Shown piece by piece: positions 1 through 11,043 of a DNA stretch of 64,000 nt (position 1 is the stretch's first letter; each line of letters begins with the position of its first letter). Source of the stretch: Agelas oroides (lineage: Eukaryota; Porifera; Demospongiae; Agelasida; Agelasidae); the NCBI GenBank assembly GCA_949130485.1, contig OX422191.1, forward strand, positions 1,181,441 to 1,245,440, in the 5' to 3' direction. Position numbers and translations under genes: made by a program. The notes beneath the pieces were generated by a model. It made no database searches. It was not told the DNA's origin and worked only from the letters and a program-made list of their open reading frames with translations.

Positions 1-344
1 TCAATCAAAAGAGCTTCATCATTGGTCAGAAAATGTGTGGGCAGTGTAGTAGTAAGTACATGTTATGAAAGTCACAGTTGTACAGATATAACACGATAGT
101 TCCCGATCTCCCAAGATTTATGAGAAATTAAGCGCATGCGCAAACAGTGGATACCAGGCTCTTATTTTCCCCGCCCACTGAGAACCTTGGTATGAGGCTA
201 AACTGTACCATGCATTTCAATAGCTTCAACCAAAACCAACCATGTACTGCACTGGTACTGCTACACCAGTTACAAGTGTACACAACCATTGCTGCAGTCC
301 CAGTGTACACCTCTTAAGAAGTAGACATGAAGGGCTGGACTCAC

Positions 345-428
345 TCTAGTGTCTGAAGGCTCTGGTTCACTTGCAACGCTGCAGCCAATTCACGAGCACC
401 TTCAGCTGAGATCTTGTTCCCACTGAGG
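345..428 (-). pseudogene. LRR exon with lost splice acceptor
   Basis: Codes the same LSGNKISAEG...NQSLQTL repeat as 1305, with a good donor, but the acceptor CTGCAG is changed to CTGCAA. Unless another AG is used it would be skipped, which the symmetric phase allows without a frameshift. Confidence 0.7.
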
Positions 429-1304
429 TTGCAGAATGTCAGAGAACAAGAGATGAGAGGTGGTTCAACAAACCTCTTCACTTTGTGTAAGGTATATTTG
501 GTCTCGATACCTCACTACTGAGACGCAGTATCAGACACTGTGTGTCAGCTAGTCAAGCAGAGGAGTACTCCCTGTGTTACAGTCACTGGTGATTTTAGCG
601 TGAATTAATATAAGCAGAGGACGGGATCTAACCACACAGGAAGTTAAGTCAGTGCTCCACCAGACACTGTAGACACAGATAACTCACTTGGGGTGCTCCA
701 CTATAGTAACAGTATCATGGTATATATGATGTCATGTCACAGAGAGGATGCAACAATTAGAATAATGCAGGACCTAGCTATGTGTACGTGTGCACACATG
801 TAATCACAATGGTAACAGGGGAACTTGTGCACTCCTAGCCCCACCCTTAAAATTACCAGTGCTCACAGTCTCAAGAAAGAGGGAGAGGTGGGGTGACAAG
901 AATATTGTCCAGAGGAAGTAACCAGAAAATGCTGCATCAGTAATATGGCTGTCCCTCCCTCAATCAAAAGAGCTTCATCATTGGTCAGAAAATGTGTGGG
1001 CGGTGTAGTAGTAAGTACACGTTATGAAAGTCACGGTTGTACAGATATAACACGATAGTTCCCTATCTCCCGAGATTTCTGAGAAATTAAGTGCATGCGC
1101 AAACAGTGGATACCAGGCTCTTATTTTCCCCGCCCACTGAGAACCTTGGTACGAGGCTAAACTGTACCATGCATTTCAATAGCTTCAACCAAAACCAACC
1201 ATGTACTGCACTGGTACTGCTACACCAGTTACGAGTGTACACAACCATTGCTGCAGTACCAGTGTACAACTCTTAAGAAGTAGGACATGAAGGGCTCGAC
1301 TCAC

Positions 1305-1388
1305 TTTAGTGTCTGAAGGCTCTGGTTCACTTGCAACGCTGCAGCCAATTCACGAGCACCTTCAGCTGAGATCTTGTTCCCACTGAGG
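1305..1388 (-). CDS. LRR exon (LSGNKISAEG)
   Basis: 84 bp, phase 2/2, acceptor TTCTGCAG|C, donor GTGAGT. Reads LSGNKISAEGARELAAAL and ends NQSLQTL. Confidence 0.83.
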
Positions 1389-1678
1389 CTGCAGAATGTC
1401 AGAGAACAACAGATGAGCGGTGGTTCAACAAACCTCTTCACTTGCATAAGGTATATTTGGTCTCGATACTTCACTACTGAGACGCAGTATCAGACACTGT
1501 GTGTCAGTTTGTCAGTTAGTGAAGTAGAGGACTACTCCCTGTGTGGTTACTGTCACAGTCACTGGTGATTTTCGGGTGAAGTAAAATGAGCAGAGGGCTG
1601 GGGTCCAACCAGCCGGGGAGTTCAGTCAGGCACTCTACTGGACACTGTACACACTGATAAGTCACCTGGGGTGCTCCA

Positions 1679-1963
1679 CTAATAGCCATACAAGGGCATA
1701 CATGAATGCACGAAGGAGAGGCTCGTGGGAAGCGAGATAATGATTGAGCTACATTGTGTACTTACGTTGGTCAGCCTCTCGTCATTCCTGCCTCCGGGAA
1801 TCATCCTCTGCTCAATGGTGTCACTGTACTCATAGTTTAACCAGGATACAGGTGCAGTGATACTGTTAAGAAGAGGATGATTTCCGGAGGAAGCAACAAC
1901 CAGAGGCTGACCGACGGAGGCAAGAATGAGGTTGTGCCTACGTTGTTCAGCCTCTCGCTGCAC
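1679..1963. repeat. Imperfect inverted repeat (GGTCAGCCTCTCGTCATT...)
   Basis: GGTCAGCCTCTCGTCATTCC and GGGAATCATCCTCTGCTCA at 1770-1815 recur inverted as GAGGATGATTTCCGGAGG and AACCAGAGGCTGACC at 1870-1915. Parts also occur at 14230-14330 and 19900-19990. Probably an old inverted-repeat element. Confidence 0.5.
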
Positions 1964-2470
1964 TCGTACCCTGATTAATCTCCTCCTCCTCTCTGCATTT
2001 CTACCTCATGATCACACATGCCGGAGATAGTTGGATCATTCAAGCACCTCCTTCGTGTAACCACCCACCCTCAATTTTTGGTGCTTGAGCTGCGAGCACC
2101 CATGGGCACTTGCCCGGGACAATACCGGTATCAGCACAGGCCTGGAAATGACACTATATACAGTCTCAGTATACACCTCTTAAGAATGTAGTTTACACAT
2201 AAATTATACAAGCACACTTTAGATCATCCCAAACTTGCTAAAACCTTTTTTTTTTTACTGTGACATTTTTTACCTCGGTTGTAATTCAAAAATTTAACCC
2301 ATCGGCAATTTCAACTGTAGTGTTGGAGACCTTCAACTAAAACCAAACTGTACCTTGTAGTAATTTGACTCCTATAATGCTACACTAGTTGAGATATGGA
2401 GTGTCCACAACTATCACTGAAGTACCAGTGTACACTTCTTAACAAGTAGAACATGAATGGCTGGACTCAC

Positions 2471-2554
2471 TTTAGCCTCTGAAGGCTCAGGTTCACTTGT
2501 AAAGCTGTGGCGATTGCACAAGCACCTTTGTCCGTAATGTTGTTCCCACTGAGG
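2471..2554 (-). CDS. LRR exon (LSGNNITDKG)
   Basis: 84 bp, phase 2/2, acceptor CTCCTGCAG|C. Reads LSGNNITDKGACAIATAL and ends NLSLQRL. No close sister in the window. Confidence 0.8.
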
Positions 2555-2669
2555 CTGCAGGAGGTTAGGCAACAAATAAAGGGAAGTGCTTCAAAAAGGG
2601 TTCGTGGACACAATTATACTGAACAACAGTATACAAGGAAGATTCAAAACCCAAGGGTCATGATTCGTT

Positions 2670-2978
2670 GAGGTCGTAACAAGGGTGTAGGCAAGGGGGG
2701 GGGGGGGGGGGGGTGGGGGAGGCTGGGGGGCTGAAGCCCCCCAGATTTTAAGCTCATGTTACTATGTGTACAAGCAGTTACCACAAAAGGACATCCAAAA
2801 TTTAGAAAAGCAAGAAAGGAAAAAACAGCTTTCAGGTTATAAGCAGTGTTACACATACAAAGATCAAAGCTTAGAAGTGTCCAAATATATGAATTCGACT
2901 CTCGTTTACGTGCAACAAACTCGATCCTAGAGGCTAAGCCCCCCCACTTCTCAAAAGTTGTCTACGCCCCTGCATAAA
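2670..2978. mobile_element. Possible hAT-like inverted-repeat element
   Basis: The right end, read on the minus strand, is CAGGGGCGTAGACAACTTTT, like the CAGGGGCGTAG ends of hAT-type non-autonomous elements. The left end is a weaker match (CAAGGGTGTAGGCAAGGGG). No clean 8-bp target duplication. The right half recurs at 14543-14765 and 20209-20430. Confidence 0.4.
2695..2714. repeat. Poly-G run
   Basis: An unbroken run of about 18-20 G, then GTGGGGGAGG. Length is prone to sequencing error and slippage; it could form a G-quadruplex. Confidence 0.85.
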
Positions 2979-3210
2979 CAATTTAATTTGATATGCACAC
3001 TCAGTTGTTGGTCACAAATGATGAACTCTTATTCCAGTCGTGATCATGATCAGGGAAGCACACAACCATCGATCCATGCTAGTATACACAAATGTTTTGC
3101 AAGTGTCCCATGCCCTCCCTAATATTGCAGCCCAGGCCTGGAAATCACCTTAGGCCTACAGGCTCTGTGTATACCTATTGAAAGTATAGGACATGAATGG
3201 CTGAACTTAC

Positions 3211-3300
3211 TTTAGCTTAAGCTTCTGATGGCTCTGGTTCACTTTTAAAGCTTCAACGAGTACACACACACGTTCATCTGAGATTCCGTTCATACTGAGG
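3211..3300 (-). CDS. LRR exon (LSMNGISDER, 90 bp)
   Basis: 90 bp, phase 2/2, donor GTAAGT. Reads LSMNGISDERVCVLVEAL and ends NQSHQKLKL. It differs from sisters 14994 and 20662 just at the LSM/LRK positions. Confidence 0.78.
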
Positions 3301-4037
3301 CTGCAGAATGTTAGAAAACAAAAATGCCGGGCACATAGTTCAAAAATCATAATATTATAAACTCCGACAAACGATTTCAGCATCAGTGACATCGCTAGTG
3401 TTCGCATGTATGAGAGGGAAAATCCCTCAATTTTTCTGCTGTCCGGTTTAATTAGAGAGATGAAAAATTCATAATTGAGGTGTCCGGACAATTAAAGTGT
3501 CTGCTATTTTAGAGAGAATATGGTATGTACCTATGTCAAAGAGACTGCCGTGTGTATGCTTCTCCCTGTTTTATAGCTAAAAGAAGCTGAGATCACCATA
3601 TGCTAGTCTCTTGGTGACCCACACTCCTACATGTAGCTCCTCTTCCCTGCCTCTACCTGCCTCTTTCGAGCTCTCTCTTCTTCACTTCCTGTACCACTGT
3701 GTGTGTCTCCACTAAGTTACCTCCTACAATATGAATCCAATTCAGAGTGCATGTGCGTGTGCACAGTCTATGCATATAAACATATGTCATATACTGACAA
3801 ATCTTCAATTCCTAAAGCATTACATATATGTATGCATGTGATCTCACCACTGCACAGTTACTTGCCTCATGTTAAGGGGCTCGGCAAATAATGTTTCCTT
3901 GTGGTCAAACACATAATACTTTGACATACACATTCAGTTGTTGGTCACAAATAGAGAGCTCCTATTAGAATCATGATCATGGGACAGGGTACATGGAACC
4001 ATCCATGTGCCTGTAGTACATAAGTAGCCGGACTCAC

Positions 4038-4118
4038 TCTAGTTCAAGGTTCTTGTTCACTATCAAAGCTCCAGCCAGTATCAACACACCATCAGCTGAG
4101 ATCTTATTGTTCCTGAGG
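4038..4118 (-). CDS. LRR exon (LRNNKISADG, 81 bp)
   Basis: 81 bp, phase 2/2. Reads LRNNKISADGVLILAGAL and ends NKNLEL. Confidence 0.78.
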
Positions 4119-4540
4119 CTGCAGAACATCAGAGAACAAAAAAGAAAGGTAAGTGGTTCCATGACTGTATACACAAACAACGAGGAAGAATCAAAACACA
4201 AGAAACAGATTATAGATTAATTGCGATCAATATTTTGACATGCACATTCAGTTTTGGTCACAAATGAGGAGCTCTTAATTGGGGCGAGCATGAGCGAGAG
4301 GACTTTTACTCAAATATTAAATCAGTCTCAACTATACGCCCCCTGGTTCAATGTGGGGTCAACTAATTATATTCACAATGATTTTGTCATCCTGAAGAGC
4401 AGTAACATTGCCAGTCATGTACCACAATAAATTTCCAGTGTCTGTTGGTACTTGTTGCTGAGCGCCTTGGCGTGAGACTACTAATCTTGCAGTGCGTTCT
4501 CGGTTGGTGGGGTGTGGGTTTGACTTCCGTCCCGCTTTAG

Positions 4541-4640
4541 GAATGCAATTTGTCACGCTTCAGGAATGCAATTTGTCACGCTTTAGGAATGCAATTTGTC
4601 ACGCTTCAGGAATGCAATTTGTCACGCTTCAGGAATGCAA
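4541..4640. repeat. 23-bp tandem repeat, ~4.3 copies
   Basis: Unit GAATGCAATTTGTCACGCTTCAG, four full copies with a single T for C difference in the second, then a partial copy. Confidence 0.92.
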
Positions 4641-4854
4641 AGGTGTGGTTTGTGCGCAAACATCCGTCCCGTTTAGGAAAGACAAAACGTGTACACTTAC
4701 GTAAGTTTATCATATCCAGCGCTGTAGGGCGCGAGCGGTCTCATTGTTGCGACGTCAAAATAGTGGAGAATTGTGAGGAGAGCGAGGAAGAGGTAGGAGA
4801 CTGGCGCGAAAACGAAAGCAACGACAAAGGGTCCACCCCGTGAAGTCCGGATTG

Positions 4855-5074
4855 ATGAGTGCGAGCGAGAGAGAGGAGCTGCGACTAGCGAAACGAAGAA
4901 AGCGCATGGCTGTCTTGAGGAACGCCGACCATCCCCGTAGATCCGCCAGGCTACAGGCTGAGCAACTATGTCTACAACAGCTCACACTGACCGCACTGTT
5001 CACACTGCTCTTGCACATGGCCAACTGTCAACATGCCACGCCTACTGAATGTAATGTCACGTGTCGGTTCAAAG
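4855..5074 (+). CDS. Exon-like basic frame inside the insertion
   Basis: Open frame with MSASEREELRLAKRRKRMAV, then HPRRSARLQAEQLCL and a hydrophobic tail, running to a consensus donor CAAAG|GTAAGA at 5075. Composition is unlike the surrounding introns. Not recognised; it could be a fragment of a transposon protein or a captured first exon. Confidence 0.28.
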
Positions 5075-5499
5075 GTAAGATGCACGCGCGCGAGGCATAC
5101 ACTGCGAATATGTACACCTAGTACACTACTGTAATTTGCATCTTCAGTGGTAATGTGAGACAATGCTTAAGTTTCATACTGCAAGTAACAAATATCTGGG
5201 TGGTGGCCTGTGAATGAGGCTAGTGGTTCCATGTGAGTACGTGTTCAGGAGAAAATGATAACTGTGTTCACTTGACTAAAAGCTTCAAAATCAGCTTTAC
5301 TGACGTGAAGCCACATCATATCATGTGAGATAGAAGATAAACCCACCATGGAAATGAAAATAGGGAGTTAAACACTGTGTTTACACAAACTGGCAAGAGT
5401 GGGGAGAGTGTATATTCAAAAACCGGCATACTAGTGAGTGTCTATGGCATCATCAAGTCCTCAATATTTTAACACAAGTCTAGGAATGGCTGGACTCAC

Positions 5500-5583
5500 T
5501 CTAGTATCTGAAGGCTCTGGTTCACTTGCAACACTGCAGCCAATTCACGAGCACCTTCAGCTGAGATCTTGTTCCGACTGAGG
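5500..5583 (-). CDS. LRR exon (LSRNKISAEG)
   Basis: 84 bp, phase 2/2. Reads LSRNKISAEGARELAAVL and ends NQSLQIL. Confidence 0.83.
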
Positions 5584-6457
5584 CTGCAGATTGTCAGAGA
5601 ACAAGAGATGAGAGGTGGTTCAACAAAGCTCTTCACTTTGTGTAAGGTATATTTGGTCTCGATACCTCACTACTGACACACAGTATCAGACACTGTGTGT
5701 CAGCTAGTCAAGTAGAGGAGTACTCCCTGTGTTACAGTCACTGGTGATTTTAGTGTGAATTAATATAAGCAGAGGGCGGGGTGTAACCACACGGGAAGTT
5801 AAGTCAGTGCTCCACCAGACACTGTAGACACAGATAACTCACTTGGGGTGCTCCACTATAGTAACAGTATCATGGTATATATGATGTCAGTCACAGAGAG
5901 GATGCAACAATTAGAATAATGCAGGACCTAGCTATGTGTACGTGAGCACACATGTAATCACAATGGTAACAGGGGAACTTGGACACTCCTAGCCCCACCC
6001 TTAAAATTACCAGTGCTCACAGTCTCAAGAAAGAGGGAGTGGTGGGAGGACAAGAATATTGTCCAGAGGAAGTAACCAGAAAATGCTGCATCACTAAGAT
6101 GGCTGTCCCTCCCTCAATCAAAAGAGCTTCATCATTGGTCAGAAAATGTATGGGCGGTGTAGCAGTAAGTACACGTTATGAAAGTCACGGTTGTATAGAT
6201 ACAACGCGATAGTTCCTGATCTCCCAAGATTTTTGAGAAATTAAGTGCATGCGCAAACAGTGGATACCAGGCTCTTATTTTCCCCGCCCACTGAGAACCT
6301 TGGTACGAGGCTAAACTGTACCATGCATTTCAATAGCTTCAACCAAAACCAACCATGTACTGCACTGGTACTTCTTCACCGGTTACGAGTGTACACAACC
6401 ATTGCTGCAGTACAAGTGTACACCTCTTAAGAAGTAGACATGAAGGGTTGGACTCAC

Positions 6458-6541
6458 TTTAGTGTCTGAAGGCTCTGGTTCACTTGCAAAGCTGCAGCTA
6501 ATTCATGAGCACCTTCATCTGAGATCTGGTTCAAACTGAGG
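6458..6541 (-). CDS. LRR exon (LSLNQISDEG)
   Basis: 84 bp, phase 2/2. Reads LSLNQISDEGAHELAAAL and ends NQSLQTL. Differs from its duplicate 10960 by His for Arg. Confidence 0.84.
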
Positions 6542-7702
6542 CTGCAGAATGTCAGAGAACAAGATATGAGAGGTGGTTCAACAAACCTCTTCATTTTGTG
6601 TACGGTATATTTGGTCTCGCGGTACCTCACTACTGAGACACAGTATTAGACACTGTGTGTCAGCTAGTCAAGTAGAGGAGTACTCCCTGTGTCACAGTCA
6701 CTGGTGATTTTAGCGTGAATTAATATAAGCAGAGGGCGGGGTCTAACCACACGGGAAGTTAAGTCAGTGCTCTACCGGACACTGTAGACACAGATAACTC
6801 ACTTGGGGTGCTCCACTATAGTAACAATATCATAGTATATATGATGTCATGTCACAGAGAGGATGCAACAATTAGAATAATGCAGGACCTAGCTATGTGT
6901 ACGTGTGCACACATGTAATCACAATGGTAACAGGGGAACTTGTGCACTCCTAGCCCCACCCTTAAAATTACCAGTGCTCACAGTCTCAAGAAAGAGGGAG
7001 TGGTGGGGGGACAAGAATATTGTCCAGAGGGAGTAACCAGACAATGCTGCATCACTAAGATGGCTGTCCCTCCCTCAATCAAAAGAGCTTCATCATTGGT
7101 CAGAAAATGTGTGGGTGGTGTAGTAGTAAACTACACATTATGAAATTCACGGTTGTACAGATACAACGCGATAGTTCCCGATCTCCCAAGATTTCTGGGA
7201 ATTGAAGCGCATGTGCAAACAGTGGATACCAGGCTCTTGTTTTCCCCGCCCACTGAGAACCTTGGTACGAGGCTAAACTGTACCATGCATTTCAATAACT
7301 TCAACCAAAACCAACCATGTACTGCACTGGTACTGCTACACCAGTTGAGAGTGTACACAACCATTGCTGCAGTACCAGTGTACAACTCTTAAGAAGTACT
7401 TATATAAAGTTGGGACTCGGTAAGGTGTCCAGATTTAACCTGGTGTCCTTTTTTCAGGGGTGTCCTTTAAGAGAGGTTCTACTGTACTCCCTGTGAAGTT
7501 ATTAGGTCTTTGTGAATTATGCTGGGTGCATCAATTAGAGTAATGCAGGATGTACGTGATGTATGTATGTCATAGTCTTGATGGAGACTGAGGGGGACCT
7601 GTGCACCCCCAAACCCCATAGACCCCCACCCCAATAGCTATACTGGATCGAGTGCATCACTTTCAAAATGCTTCATACACTGTTATGTATACCCTGATTA
7701 TT

Positions 7703-8449
7703 AACCCTCGGCGCGCATGTGCGACGAGGGTTACAGTAGTTGTCCTGTCTGTCTGTGTGTGTGTCCGTTTTCTCTACTCTGCCTTCTCGCGCTTTCAGGC
7801 GTCCAACGAGAGCTATCAGCGGCTACAGCGCGGAAAATGCAGTAAAATTAAAAAGCCGTTTTCTCTAAAACTGTTTAGTTCAAAAGTTAGAAGCGTTAAC
7901 TTATAAACTTACCGCGACTAAGTCAGCCATTTTCTTCACGTGCAATGTTTCCGTATACCTCTCCGTAACACGTACGTAGCGGTAATGTGTGATCACGTGA
8001 CTTGGAGCACGCGGTATAGTGTTTTCTGTCGAACGTTTGTGACTGTCTTTTATGAGAGGTTCAGAAAGCCTGAAAGGTATGCCCACAGTGTAATACCGTA
8101 GTGCACGTGAAGAGGTCAGTTTGTGACTGTGGCCATGCCTTCGCATCGAAGAAAAGGAAAGCACGGTGTACTGCTGTTGGAGAGCCTGAGAACGCAATGA
8201 AACGTAGAAAAGCCTTACTGCCTGAGGAAGGGTTATTAGTGGGGAAAGAGAGTTACAAAGTCCACAAAACGAGTAAGAGAGCTTCTGAAACACGTGAGCA
8301 GACTTTGCACAGGTAAGAACAGAACCGAACACATCTGGCAAGCATGACAGCTTCTATTGTTCACGAGACAGTGATCGATTCTAGTCAACACACAAGTACA
8401 ATCACATGCACTGCTGCGCCGAGGGTTTGGCACTTCAGTGCCTTTCATT
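7703..8449. mobile_element. 747-bp inverted-repeat element (AACCCTCGGCGC ends)
   Basis: Ends AACCCTCGGCGC at the left and its inverted copy GCGCCGAGGGTT near the right, followed by a small palindrome GGCACTTCAGTGCC. Sister sites without it read GCATGATTATTTTGCAATTAA (31665, 33040, 34720), so insertion is clear, with about 2-3 bases (ATT) duplicated. Superfamily undetermined. Confidence 0.7.
8101..8312 (+). CDS. Exon-like frame carried by the mobile element (CDCGHAF motif)
   Basis: The plus-strand frame reads KRSVCDCGHAFASKKRKARC, then MKRRKALLPEEGLLVGKESY, and reaches a consensus donor CACAG|GTAAGAAC at about 8311. The CxCG-x-x-F pattern followed by basic residues resembles short zinc-binding or nucleic-acid-binding pieces. 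There is no further domain and no transposase. Identical frame at 12601. It may be a captured host exon or a remnant of a transposon protein. Confidence 0.3.
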
Positions 8450-9030
8450 TTGCAATTAATTGTTATATTTAATTTACTCATAGTTCTACACATCACTTTG
8501 TGCATATTCATAAAAGCACACTTCGAACTCTCTGACTATTCTACCTGGATTGTGAATTAAAAATCTGACGTTTGACAATACTAATTGTACCTAGCCTCGA
8601 ATTCAGCCTCTTGGTGGACGGGGAGAAAAAGAGCCTGGTATCTACTGTTTGTGTATGTGTATGCACATAATTATCCACTGCTGTACACATGTTCAAGCAA
8701 TAGTGGGAGGGAAAAATGTAATACGCATCCACATGGTTGATAGTGTAACATACGTTTTAGCAAGTATGAACTCTACTAATAGTACCGTGCAGCAAAGAGC
8801 GACAACTACATTACAACTAGCACTACAATGCACTGATTTACTATCAGCTCTTGCTAAATTATAGTCTATGACAAACGGAAACACTTCGTATCACACAAAC
8901 TTACCAGTAGCTGTTATATTTCACCAGCAAAAGTCCAAAACGGAAGCTACTTGTACTGTCGTGAGACTCATATCAGAAGTACCTACCCGATGGAGGGCGC
9001 TAAAGAGTGCAGGAGTACGAACGATCAAAA
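8450..9030. other. Unrecognised segment in place of array sequence
   Basis: Not shared with ordinary array units except an inverted ~80-bp piece (8590-8660, GAGCCTGGTATCTACTGTTT) that matches the intron repeat CAGTGGATACCAGGCTC in reverse. Short open frames on both strands and a donor-like CTACTG|GTAAGT on the minus strand near 8900 do not build a convincing gene. Duplicated at 12950-13530. Confidence 0.45.
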
Positions 9031-9361
9031 GAGCTTCATCATTGGTCAGAAAATGTGTGGGCGGTGTAGTAGTAAGTACATGTTATGAAAGTCACGGTTG
9101 TACAGATACAACGCGATAGTTCCCGATCTCCCAAGATTTCTGGGAATTGAAGCGCATGCGCAAACAGTGGATACCAGGCTCTTATTTTCCCCACCCACTG
9201 AGAACCTTGGTACGAGGCTAAACTGTACCATGCATTTCAATAGCTTCAACCAAAACCAACCATGTACTGCACTGGTACTGCTACACCAGTTGAGAGTGTA
9301 CACATTGCTGCAGTCCCAGTGTACAACTCTTAAGAAGTAGGACATGAAGGGTTGGACTCAC

Positions 9362-9445
9362 TCTAGTGTCTGAAGGCTTTGGTTCACTCGTAAAGCTGCA
9401 GCTATTTCACGAGCACCTTCATCTGAGATCTGGTTCCAACTGAGG
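9362..9445 (-). CDS. LRR exon (LSWNQISDEG)
   Basis: 84 bp, phase 2/2, acceptor TATGCAG|C. Reads LSWNQISDEGAREIAAAL, then RVNQSLQTL. Confidence 0.84.
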
Positions 9446-10001
9446 CTGCATAATGTCAGAGAACAAGAGATGAGAGGTGGTTCAACAAACCTCTTCATTT
9501 TGTGTAATGGTAACAGGTGAACTGGTGCACTCCTAGCCCCACTCTCAAAATTACCAGTGCTCACAGTCTCAAGAAAGAGGGAGTGGTGGGGGGACAAGAA
9601 TATTGTCCAGAGGAATTAACCAGAAAATGCTGCATCACTAAGATGGCTGTCCCTCCCTATATCAAAAGAGCTTCATCATTGGTCAGAAAATGTGCGGGTG
9701 GTGTAGTAGTAAGTACATGTTATGAAAGTCACGGTTGTACAGATATAACTCGATAATTCCCGATCTCCCAAGATTTCTGGGAAATTAAGCGCATGCGCAA
9801 ACAGTTGATACCAGGCTCTCGTTTTCCCCGCCCACTGAGAACCTTGGTACGAGGCTAAACTGTACCATGCATTTCAATAGCTTCAACCAAAACCAACCAT
9901 GTACTGCACTGGTACTGCTACACCAGTTGAGAGTGTACACAACCATTACTGCAGTCCCAGTGTACACCTCTTAAGAGGTAGACATGAAGGGTTGGACTCA
10001 C

Positions 10002-10085
10002 TTTAGTGTCTGAAGGCTCTGGTCCACTTGCAAAGCTGCAGACAATTCACGAGCACCTTCATCTGAGATCTGGTTCCCAATGAGG
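10002..10085 (-). CDS. LRR exon (LIGNQISDEG)
   Basis: 84 bp, phase 2/2. Reads LIGNQISDEGARELSAAL, then QVDQSLQTL; Asp replaces a usually conserved Asn. Confidence 0.83.
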
Positions 10086-10959
10086 CTGCATAATGTCAGA
10101 GAACAAGAGATGAGAGGTGGTTCAACAAAGCTCTTCACTTTGTGTAAGGTATATTTGGTCTCGATACCTCACTACTGACACACAGTATCAGACACTGTGT
10201 GTCAGCTAGTCAAGTAGAGGAGTACTCCCTGTGTTACAGTCACTGGTGATTTTAGTGTGAATTAATATAAGCAGAGGGCGGGGTGTAACCACACGGGAAG
10301 TTAAGTCAGTGCTCCACCAGACACTGTAGACACAGATAACTCACTTGGGGTGCTCCACTATAGTAACAGTATCATGGTATATATGATGTCAGTCACAGAG
10401 AGGATGCAACAATTAGAATAATGCAGGACCTAGCTATGTGTACGTGAGCACACATGTAATCACAATGGTAACAGGGGAACTTGGACACTCCTAGCCCCAC
10501 CCTTAAAATTACCAGTGCTCACAGTCTCAAGAAAGAGGGAGTGGTGGGAGGACAAGAATATTGTCCAGAGGAAGTAACCAGAAAATGCTGCATCACTAAG
10601 ATGGCTGTCCCTCCCTCAATCAAAAGAGCTTCATCATTGATCAGAAAATGTGTGGGCGGTGTAGTAGTAAGTACATGTTATGAAAGTCACGGTTGTACAG
10701 ATATAACACGATAGTTCCTGATCTCCCAAGATTTTTGAGAAATTAAGTGCATGCGCAAACAGTGGATACCAGGCTCTTATTTTCCCCGCCCACTGAGAAC
10801 CTTGGTACGAGGCTAAACTGTACCATGCATTTCAATAGCTTCAACCAAAACCAACCATGTACTGCACTGGTACTGCTACACCAGTTGAGAGTGTACACAA
10901 CCATTGCTGCAGTCCCAGTGTACACCTCTTAAGAAGTAGACATGAAGGGTTGGACTCAC

Positions 10960-11043
10960 TTTAGTGTCTGAAGGCTCTGGTTCACTTGCAAAGCTGCAGC
11001 TAATTCACGAGCACCTTCATCTGAGATCTGGTTCAAACTGAGG
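10960..11043 (-). CDS. LRR exon (LSLNQISDEG)
   Basis: 84 bp, phase 2/2. Reads LSLNQISDEGARELAAAL and ends NQSLQTL. Confidence 0.84.

Larger units (their letters stand above)
1..2460. repeat. ~960-bp tandem array units (A family)
   Basis: Each unit consists of an 84-bp LRR exon plus the same intron: AGAACAAGAGATGAGAGGTG, TAAGCAGAGGGCGGGG, CAATCAAAAGAGCTTCATCA, then GGATACCAGGCTC and CCGCCCACTGAGAACC before the next donor. The same unit recurs through 5.4-14.1, 17.6-19.7, 23.9-26.0, 30.5-37.6 and 43.2-45.1 kb. Its short open frames are intron, not genes. Confidence 0.85.
4454..5121. mobile_element. 668-bp insertion with tRNA-like head, 23-bp repeats and exon-like frame
   Basis: Sister blocks read GTTGGTACTTCTACAGTACTG without interruption (17207, 23277), so this stretch is an insertion (or was lost from both others). 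Its first ~85 bases resemble a tRNA-Ser: a CTACTAATCTTGCAG anticodon-like arm and GGGTTTGACTTCC in the place of box B. Then come 23-bp tandem repeats and a G+C-rich region with a coding-like frame. This is SINE-like at the head but unusual overall. Confidence 0.5.
2753..5583. repeat. Block B copy 1 (older)
   Basis: Shares order and intron sequence with 14543-17631 and 20209-23891 but is more diverged. It lacks the ~1 kb corresponding to 15145-16130 and has the 668-bp insertion. Confidence 0.85.
5590..9605. repeat. 4.5-kb segmental duplication, copy 1
   Basis: Contains LRR exons 6458 and 9362, the 747-bp element, and array intron DNA that has lost its LRR exon (7390-7700). Copy 2 follows directly. 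Confidence 0.9.

Noticed and set aside
4454-4540. Functional tRNA-Ser gene
   Set aside because: Resembles a tRNA-Ser in the anticodon arm and box B, but the acceptor stem does not close and box A is poor. Kept only as a tRNA-like head of an insertion.
5979-6212. Recurring plus-strand frame (TPSPTLKITSAHSLKKEG...) seen about 20 times
   Set aside because: It lies in the intron of the ~960-bp repeat unit. It recurs because the units are recent duplicates, some copies are shifted or truncated, and a second frame overlaps on the other strand. It has no domain.
9046-9345. Recurring minus-strand frame (VYTLNWCSSTSAVHGWFWLKLLKCMV...) next to each LRR exon
   Set aside because: Same intron repeat; the frame is not bounded by splice sites matching the LRR phase, and plus-strand frames overlap it. 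Treated as noncoding intron sequence.
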